From the NCBI GenBank assembly GCA_026122225.1, contig JANEZZ010001895.1, positions 1,736,001 through 1,800,000 on the forward strand: DNA of 64,000 nucleotides, read 5' to 3'. Below, piece by piece: positions 57,248 through 64,000 of the stretch. The DNA is from Heloderma charlesbogerti. Lineage: Eukaryota; Chordata; Lepidosauria; Squamata; Helodermatidae. Both the position numbers and the translations under genes were made by a program. Every line of letters begins with the position of its first letter. Within the stretch, counting starts at the first letter, position 1. The notes under the pieces were generated by a model that worked only from the letters and a program-made list of their open reading frames with translations, ran no database searches and was not told where the DNA came from.

Positions 57248-57479
57248 CATATTTTATTAGTTATGTGTGATACACAGAGATGGCCTGAAAGAAAGAGGAA
57301 AAAATCAACTCTCTTTTTGTTTATGAAGGGTGTCATGTATGGATGCCTGAAGGCAATTCTTACCTGCTATCAAGCAAATAGTTATTTACAAGCTTGCACT
57401 ACAAGGAGACAGTATGGAACATTATTATTAACCATTATTATGTGGTTAATAATAGAGTTCCATGAGTTTAAGGTGCACC

Positions 57480-57640
57480 TAAGAGTTCAAGGTGGCTTAT
57501 ATGCAGTATTTGCCATTTTAACTTCATAACAATAGCCCTCTAAGGTAAGTTAAACTGAGTGAATGGCCAAGGTCAACCACTGACGTTCACGGCTGCATGG
57601 GGATTTGAACCCAGTTCTCCCAGTCCAAGTCTGGCACACC
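57480..57640 (+). repeat. MIR-like SINE 3' part
   Basis: CATAACAATAGCCCTCTAAGGTAAGTTAAACTGAG, read as two adjacent blocks, then GGCCAAGGTCAACCACTGAC, GGGGATTTGAACCCAGTTC and CAAGTCTGGC follow the layout of CORE/MIR-type SINEs in amniotes. Confidence 0.5.
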
Positions 57641-58589
57641 CTCCTTTTCACCTTACTGGTTTTCCATGTGGCCCCCTCCAGTCCTCCTGTCTTCTGTGAA
57701 AGCAATGCTCAAACTCCTCCTGGTGAATTTATGACACTACATCATGGCTGTGAAAATTCAGCTACTCCTGAAGCTTGTTTAGTTCTCATAAATTGTAAAG
57801 CTGGAAGGATGTGTAGATTACCTCTGTCAGGGGTGTGCACACTTCAAGCCTGCGGGATCTACTTTGGTTGTTGTTTTTACAAGAATCTGGATATCCACCA
57901 ACCCAAGCCTGATTCAAAAGACATACATTTAGAATCAAAGAATTCTAAACCTTCTGCCCACACAAAAATTCCCTCCTGGTTGCCCGAAGTTTTCCTAATT
58001 TCAGCAGTATGATTTAGGGTAGAATGGGGTCACTTTGTTGCTGTTAATGTTAAACAATTGGGAGCCAGAAATCATTGCTGATCAACTGCAAATTACCCAG
58101 AGATCTACCAGTAGATCCAGATCTTCCTTCTTCCCACTCCTGATCAATGTTACCATCACCTCTCATACTCATAGGCATGGCAGACAACTCTGGTTTAAAC
58201 ATAATGCGCAGACTGCCATGAGTACTCAGAGGCCACAATCTATTCCAGACTTTGTCATGCTTAAGAACACTGATGTTTAATTATGCTTAAGAACGCTGAA
58301 CATTCAGTATGTTTGCGCTGCATTTTGGCCTTTGTCTTTAGATCAGTCACCCAGTTAAATAGTATGCCTGGCATTTTATAACAAGCAACCAATTACAAGC
58401 TGGAAAATACTGCATTTTAAGAGAAATGAAAGAGTCTCCCTTGTAAACTCCTAATTTTCATACCACAAGTTGATACTTCCAGGGTTGGAGTGAATGTCAT
58501 CTGACTGGCAGGGGCTGCTCAACAAATCAGAGAGGCTCCCCCCCCCAGGCTTCCCCCCCCTTTCTCCTTCTATAAAATCCTAGAAGGTT
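57641..58589. other. Stretch without recognisable gene
   Basis: A 135-codon open frame (57605-58012) has no family features or splice support. Short C-homopolymers near 58540-58560. Confidence 0.35.
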
Positions 58590-58862
58590 GGATGCTAAAA
58601 GACCAGCAGCTTATGAAAAACCTTTCTTCTTTTTATGTTTTTTTTTTTAATCTCCTTTTCTCCTTTTGATACTGAGAGAGATCTCTTTTGGCATTGGAGG
58701 ATCAACAACTTACTGGATATCCAGACTAATTTATAAAGGAAATAATTTGGATAAACCAGCAAAAGTTATCAGAATAACGCGTAGTAGAGCGAATACCTGG
58801 GAGATGCCTACAGATCAAGTAGAAATACGAAATCCAGGAAAGGCTCTCTAAAAGAGACTCCG

Positions 58863-60779
58863 ATGGGAGCTATGAAATTATCGGTGAAAGCAACATCTAT
58901 AAGCAAGGAAGAGGTACCTGAGCAGAAGCAAGATATACAAAAGGTGGCCTTGGATGAACAAACACAGAATATTATAGATGCTATAAGCAAAAAGATGGAG
59001 GCTTTTGAACTACGCATCGAACAAAGGATGGGCACCTTTGAACAACGTATAGAAAAATGGATGGAAAGACAAGTAGTGGAAATAAAGGAGGAGATTAAAG
59101 ACACGAAGGAAGAATTAAGACAAGAATTTAAGAAATTAGATAATGCATTAAATCAAAGAACAGAAGAATTTAAAATAATGACAGAGTGGAAGTACTGGAA
59201 AATAATGCAGAAATTGTAACTACAGAGTTAGAACGTGAGCTGGATGCCTTAGCTTGGCTTGAGCTTAAAGACAAGGAACGCTCATTACGTTTTAGAGGGG
59301 TCATGGAAAGTTATGGCAGTGCAGAACCTGACCTCAGAACAGAATTGGTAAAGACTATAGCAGCCTTTTTGAGTAAAGAAGAGAAACCCATGGAAATGGA
59401 AATAGATCGAGATTACAGACTGAATTCGACATATGCAAAAACAAAAGGTCTACCCAGACATGGAACAACCGAGTGGTTCAAAATTGGGAAAGGAGTACGA
59501 CAAGGCTGCATATTGTCACCTTGCTTATTTAACTTATATGCAGAGTACATCATGAGAAATGCTGGGTTGGATGAATCAGAGGTCGGAATTAAGATTGCTG
59601 GGAGAATTATCAACAACCTCCGATATGCAGACGATACCACCCTAATGGCAGAAAGCGAAGAGGATCTAAAGAGCCCCTTGTTGAGGGTGAAAGTGGAGAG
59701 TGCAAAAGCTGGTTTGAAACTCAACATTAAAAAAACTAAGATCATGGCATCTGGCCCTGTCACTTCCTGGCATATAGAAGGGGAGGAAATGGAAGCAGTG
59801 ACAGATTTTACTTTCTTGGGCTCCAAGATCACCGCAGACGGTGACTGTAGCCATGAAATTAAAAGACGCTTGCTCCTTGGGAGGAAAGCTATGGCAAACC
59901 TAGAAAGCATAGTAAGAAGCAGAGACATCACCTTGCCGACAAAGGTCCGTATAATCAAAGCTGTGGTTTTTCCAGTAGTAATGTATGGCTGTGAGAGCTG
60001 GACTATAAGGAAGGCTGAGCGCCGAAGAATGGATGCTTTCGAACTGTGGTGCTGGAGAAGACTCTTATGAGTCCCCTGGGCTGCAAGGAGGTCCAATCAG
60101 TCAATCCTAAAGGAAATCAACGCTGAGTGCTCATTGGAAGCACAGATACTGAAGCTGAAGCTCAAATATTTTGGCCACCTAATGCGAAGAGAAAACTCTC
60201 TGGAAAAGACCCTGATGCTGGGAAAGACTGAAGGCAAAAGGAGAAGGGGACGGCAGAGGATGAGATGGCTAGATAGCATCACGGATGCAATGAATATGGA
60301 CTTGAGCACGCTCCGGGAGAGAGTGCAGGACAGGGAGGCCTGGCGTGCTATGGTCCATGGGGTCACGAAGAGTTGGACACGACTGAACGACTGAACAACA
60401 ACAACAACAACAACTACCCAGAGATATTATTGACCATTTTGTAAAGAAAACTACAAGGGATTCAATTCTCCGGAAACACTATAAAACTGCATTGAAGATG
60501 GTGGGCAAAGAGATTATCGTCATGAAATAAATTCCTGGAAGATTTCTGAGGAAAAAGAGAGATTATACATTTTTAACAACAATCCTGAAACAGAAAAAGA
60601 TCATGTTTAGATAGGAATTCCTAGAAGGTGTGGTCTTCTCTTACAGAGAACAGAGATTTAAGTTGAACTCAGTTCAAAAAGCAAGAGAGTTCCTTCGAAC
60701 TTATGGAAAAGATTGGACAGACTTACAACCTGATGTACAAGAAGAGGACAGCACTCAGGGTGCAACAGGTGGAAATTAA
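58863..60779 (+). pseudogene. L1 ORF1 (RNA-binding protein), interrupted
   Basis: This encodes the nucleic-acid-binding chaperone of L1. The ATG at 58863 opens 118 codons dominated by a charged coiled coil (FELRIEQRMGTFEQRIEKWM). A frameshift near 59200 leads into the RRM-like part with LRFRGV. The reading is cut by the BovB fragment after KGLP and resumes at 60423 in the C-terminal domain (ILRKHYKTALKMVG and later VQKAREFLRTYGKDW). It ends at the TAA at 60777. Stops lie near 60527 and 60608. It is inactive. Confidence 0.8.
59459..60413 (+). mobile_element. BovB LINE, 5'-truncated copy (inside L1)
   Basis: A 955-bp 3' fragment flanked by a 9-bp duplication CTACCCAGA (59450-59458, 60414-60422) and ending in an (AAC)n tail. 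It codes from FKIGKGVRQGCILSP through an intact YADD box to TKSWTRLND. One TGA at 60068 interrupts the frame. It is closely similar to the copy at 22185-26231. Confidence 0.93.
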
Positions 60780-60810
60780 GAAAGTATCTTAATCTTATAT
60801 TTTCTAAAAA

Positions 60811-61527
60811 ATGGTGTATAAATTTTTAACTTGGAACATTAATGGGGTGAATGCTCCTCAAAAGAGAAAGAAAATATTTTACTATTTACAAAAATTGAAA
60901 CAAGATATAATATGCTTACAAGAAACCCATATTAAGAAAGAAGATATCAAATATTTAATTAATAAAAAACTAGGTGAAGAGTTTATAACTTCAAGCCAAA
61001 AAAAGAAAAATGGAGTAGTTTTATATATTAAGCCACATTTGGGACCAGAATTGGTATTGTCAGATGAACAAGGTCATTTTGTGGGAGCTAAAATTATACT
61101 GAATGTTGTATCAATGTTGATTTTAGGAGTTTATGCACCTAATGACCACAAAGTGGAATTTTATGAGGATGTCTTATCCAAACTCGTGGATCTAACTTTT
61201 GACAGTTGGTGTTTAATGGAAGATTGGAATGGGGTGATTGCACCTCAAATGGATAGAATATTGGAGAAAAAAATAAAGCATAATCAAGGGAAATTACCTA
61301 AAAGTTTCTTTGAATTGATGGACAATTTGGCTTTAGTAGATGTATGGAGAGATAAAATGGAAACTCAAAAGAATATACATATTTTTCAGAATGACATAAA
61401 TCTTTTTCAAGGATTGATATGATTTTGACAACTAAAGAGCTTGCTACAAAGATTGGCAAAACACAAGTCCTATCAAGATCATTTTCGGACCATAACCCTA
61501 TCTCTATGTCATTTGTGAAAAGAAGCA
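60811..61527 (+). pseudogene. L1 ORF2 endonuclease region
   Basis: ATG at 60811. Endonuclease motifs are LTWNINGVNAP, CLQETHIK, GVYAPNDHK and EDWNGVIAP, the last where a Gly-Asp-Phe/Trp-Asn motif is usual. The frame shifts at about 61420 into a segment with RSFSDHNPISMSF, the catalytic SDH motif. The CR1 insertion follows. The endonuclease is 203 codons before the shift. Confidence 0.85.
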
Positions 61528-61545
61528 CTGCCGTGATTACTTGAA

Positions 61546-62717
61546 GCCAACATGGATTTGTCAAAAACAAGTCCTGCCAGACAAATCTGATCTCATTTTT
61601 TGATCAAGTAACCTCCCTTGTAGACCGTGGGAATGCTGTAGACATCATATACCTCGACTTCAGCAAAGCGTTCAACAAAGTGCCCCATGATCTCCTGATG
61701 AGCAAACTAGCTCAAAGTGGGCTAGATGAAACAACAATCCGGTGGATCCACAGTTGGCTACAGAATCGGACTCAAAGAGTGCTTATCAATGGGACCTTCT
61801 CAAACTGGGGAGAGGTAACGAGTGGGGTACCGCAGGGCTCAGTCCTGGGCCCAGTGCTCTTCAACATTTTTATTAATGACTTGGAGGAGGAGGTGCAGGG
61901 AATGCTGATCAAATTTGCAGATGACACAAAATTGGGAGGGATAGCTAATACTTTGGAAGACAGAAACAAAATTCAAAGTGATCTGGATAGACTGGAGCGC
62001 TGGGCAGAAAACAACAGAATGACTTTTAATAGGGATAAATGCCAAGTTCTGCACCTTGGAAAAAGAAACCAAATGCACAGTTACAAGATGGGGGATACGT
62101 GGCTCAACCACACTACAAGCGAGAAGGATCTTGGAATTGTTGTCGATCACAAGCTGAATATGAGCCAACCATGTGATGTGGCTGCAAAAAAGGCAAATGC
62201 TATTTTGGGCTGCATTAATAGAAGCATAGCTTACAAATCCCAGGAAGTACTAGTTCCCCTCTACTCAGCACTGGTTAGGCCTCATCTGGAGTACTGTGTC
62301 CAGTTCTGGGCACCACACTTTAAGAAGGATGCAGACAAACTGGAGAGGGTTCAGAGGAGGGCAACAAAGATGATCAGGGGACTGGAAACAAAGCCCTATG
62401 AAGAGAGACTGAAAGAACTGGGCATGTTTAGCCTTGAGAAGAGAAGACTGAGGGGAGATATGATAGCACTCTTCAAGTACTTGAAAGGTAGTCACAGAGA
62501 AGAAGGCCAGGATCTCTTCTTGATCATCCCAGAGTGCAGGGCACGGAATAATGGGCTCAAGTTACAGGAAGCCAGATTCCGGCTGAACATCAGGAAAAAC
62601 TTCCTGACTGTTAGAGCAATACGACAATGGAACCAATTACCTGGGGAGGTGGTGGGCTCTCCCACACTGGAGGCGTTCAAGATGAGGCTGGACAGCCATT
62701 TGTCAGGGATGCTCTGA
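61546..62717 (+). pseudogene. CR1 reverse transcriptase and C-terminal region
   Basis: About 390 uninterrupted codons lacking the N-terminal endonuclease. Motifs: HGFVKNKSCQTNL, IIYLDFSKAFN (palm A), SGVPQGSVLGPVLFNIFIND (palm B), KFADDTKLGG (catalytic ADD), then LGIVVDHKLNMS and the C-terminal WNQLPGEVV. It ends DSHLSGML and TGA. The frame is intact for its length, but the 5' truncation makes it non-autonomous. A Lys-Ala-Phe-Asn replaces the common KAFD. Confidence 0.85.
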
Positions 62718-62781
62718 CTTGGACTCCTGCATTGAGCAGGGGGTTGGACTCGATGGCCTTGTAGGCCCCTTCCAACCCTAC

Positions 62782-62815
62782 TGTTCTATTCTATTCTGTT
62801 CTGTTCTATTCTATT
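62782..62815. repeat. TTCTA microsatellite, CR1 tail
   Basis: GTTCTATTCTATTCTGTTC and further units terminate the CR1. Confidence 0.85.
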
Positions 62816-62817
62816 TT

Positions 62818-63403
62818 AGATGGAGATTGAATGAAATCATATTTCAAAATAAAAGTATTGTGGATGACACAATAGAGAATTTTTTGAATTGAATCTGGAC
62901 AAGGGAACAAATATCCGAACAGTATGGGATGCAAGTAAGGCCTGTATGAGAGGTTATTTTACACAACAAAACACACAACTCAAAAAGAAAAGAGAAGAGA
63001 AGAGAAGGTACAAAATATTCTAAAACAGATAAAGGAGAAAGAAGAATTCCTAAAGAAAAAACCGTGAAAGGCAAGTGTCCTATGACAGCTTAAATTACTC
63101 CAGCAACAATTGTCAATGTTAACAGTCCAAGATGTGCAAAAAAAATTAAGCTTTGTAAATCAAAGCAATTTTGAATTTGCTAATAAACCAGGAAGATGGT
63201 TGGCCTATAAAGTCAGAAAGGAAAAAGAAAAGAAAACAATTGTGAAAATAAGCGAAAGCGGATTAGAATTAACCGATAATGTGGCAATTCAGAAAGCCTT
63301 TTATCAATATTATTCAAATTTGTATAAAAGACAGGATAACTCCCCAGAATTAATGGATAAATATATTCATAAACAAAATTTACCAAAAATTACTAAGGAA
63401 TAA
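62818..63403 (+). pseudogene. L1 ORF2 linker region
   Basis: L1 coding resumes after the CR1 with WRLNEIIFQNKSIVDDTI, then a segment with stops. A 97-codon open part follows from 63110 (LSFVNQSNFEFANKPGRWLA) and ends at the TAA at 63401-63403. This is the region between endonuclease and RT. Confidence 0.75.
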
Positions 63404-64000
63404 AAACGAATGATGAATGGCCCAATAACAGTAAATGAAATGGTGGAAGCAATAAAAAAAATTAAATTGGGAAAAACTCCAGGACCAGATGGAATATCAG
63501 GATTATATTATAAGAAGTGTGAAGAAGAAATTTTACAACCGTTGAAAAATATGATGAACAATATTTTAGAAAAGGGGGAGATACCGGAAACATGGAAAAC
63601 AGCATATATAACATTAATACCTAAAGAAGGACAGGATTTAACCTTGACAAAAAACTACAGACCAATCTCATTATTAAACAATGATTATAAGATATTTGCA
63701 ACAATTCTGGCCAAAAGGCTCAAGAAAATATTGCAGGAGTTTGTATATGAGGACCAAAGTGGTTTCTTGCCAAGGAGACAGATGAGAGATAATGTAACAA
63801 CGGTCTTGAATATGGTGGAATATTTGGAAAAACATCCAGAAAAACAAGCAGCTCTGATCTTTTTAGATGCAGAGAAAGCATTTGATAATCTCAGTTGGAA
63901 ATTTTTAATTAAGACCTTAGAAGAACTGGACTTTATAAAATCGGTGAAATCGGTATATACCGATCAAAAGGCTCAAATAATTATAAATGGAGATCTGGCT
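63404..64000 (+). pseudogene. L1 ORF2 reverse transcriptase, N-terminal half (runs off window)
   Basis: An open frame in the same register continues from the stop at 63401 to the window edge, about 198 codons. Motifs: LGKTPGPDGISGLYYKK (fingers), AYITLIPKEG, NYRPISLLNNDYKIFA, QSGFLPRRQMRDN, and the palm A box LIFLDAEKAFDNL with its catalytic Asp. The YADD box should follow beyond the window. Confidence 0.85.

Larger units (their letters stand above)
61533..62817 (+). mobile_element. CR1 LINE, 5'-truncated copy (inside L1)
   Basis: A 1.3-kb fragment starting in the RT and ending in the CR1 3' block (GAGCAGGGGGTTGGACTCG, CTTGTAGGCCCCTTCC) and a TTCTA microsatellite tail (62782-62815). L1 sequence resumes at 62818. 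No clear target duplication, as is common for CR1. Confidence 0.9.
58590..64000 (+). mobile_element. L1 LINE, interrupted twice, 3' end beyond window
   Basis: A plus-strand L1 with an ORF1 region (58863-60779) and an ORF2 region from 60811 to the window edge. It is interrupted by a BovB 3' fragment (59459-60413) and a CR1 (about 61533-62817). The L1 sequence continues correctly across both insertions. The exact 5' end is uncertain. Confidence 0.85.

Noticed and set aside
1..64000. CRISPR arrays, bacterial operons or riboswitches
   Set aside because: The sequence is a vertebrate nuclear genome by its LINE, ERV and intron content, and no such structures were seen.

Overview
The window looks like vertebrate nuclear DNA, most likely from a squamate reptile. 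This is inferred from the repeat content: a near full-length BovB (RTE) element with (AAC)n tails, CR1, L2 and L1 LINEs, a 5S-rRNA-derived SINE, many small inverted-repeat DNA elements, LTRs of the TGTCAGG...CCTGACA type and a gammaretrovirus-like endogenous retrovirus. Almost every long open frame belongs to a transposable element. Host coding sequence is sparse and all on the minus strand.

Host genes. Four exons between 26825 and 15055 (minus) splice in consistent phase into a 113-codon secreted-peptide precursor: signal peptide, a basic 32-residue peptide followed by Lys-Arg, an acidic C-peptide with one Trp and one Cys, and a tiny last exon. An AATAAA follows. Downstream on the same strand, 676-495 is a clean 182-nt exon encoding a cadherin-like first ectodomain closest to CDHR5. 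In human 11p15.5 secretin (SCT) lies immediately upstream of CDHR5 on the same strand. The layout and exon design therefore suggest the secretin locus, but the peptide lacks the canonical secretin N-terminus and carries a parathyroid-hormone-like LMH segment.

Layout. 1-3600: CDHR5-like exon and old repeats. 3605-11638: endogenous retrovirus on the minus strand, with two LTRs, a CCTT target duplication and broken gag-pro-pol-env. 11640-27000: the peptide gene, with introns carrying solo LTRs, MITEs and a BovB that is itself interrupted by a palindromic hAT-like element. 27000-45000: mostly unassignable intergenic DNA with two more full copies and one short copy of the palindromic element and several copies of a second MITE family. 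45000-57250: seven LTR-like insertions in total are present in the window and five lie here, two of them in other repeats, with two L2 elements (one +, one -), CR1 scraps and 5S-derived SINE pieces. 58590-64000: an L1 (+) interrupted by a BovB 3' fragment and by a CR1, and running off the end of the window.

The most unusual items are the divergent peptide-hormone gene; an open reading frame that starts at the first base of two diverged LTR families and keeps shared acidic and basic motifs; and a hAT-like non-autonomous family whose interior is a palindrome made of smaller palindromes.
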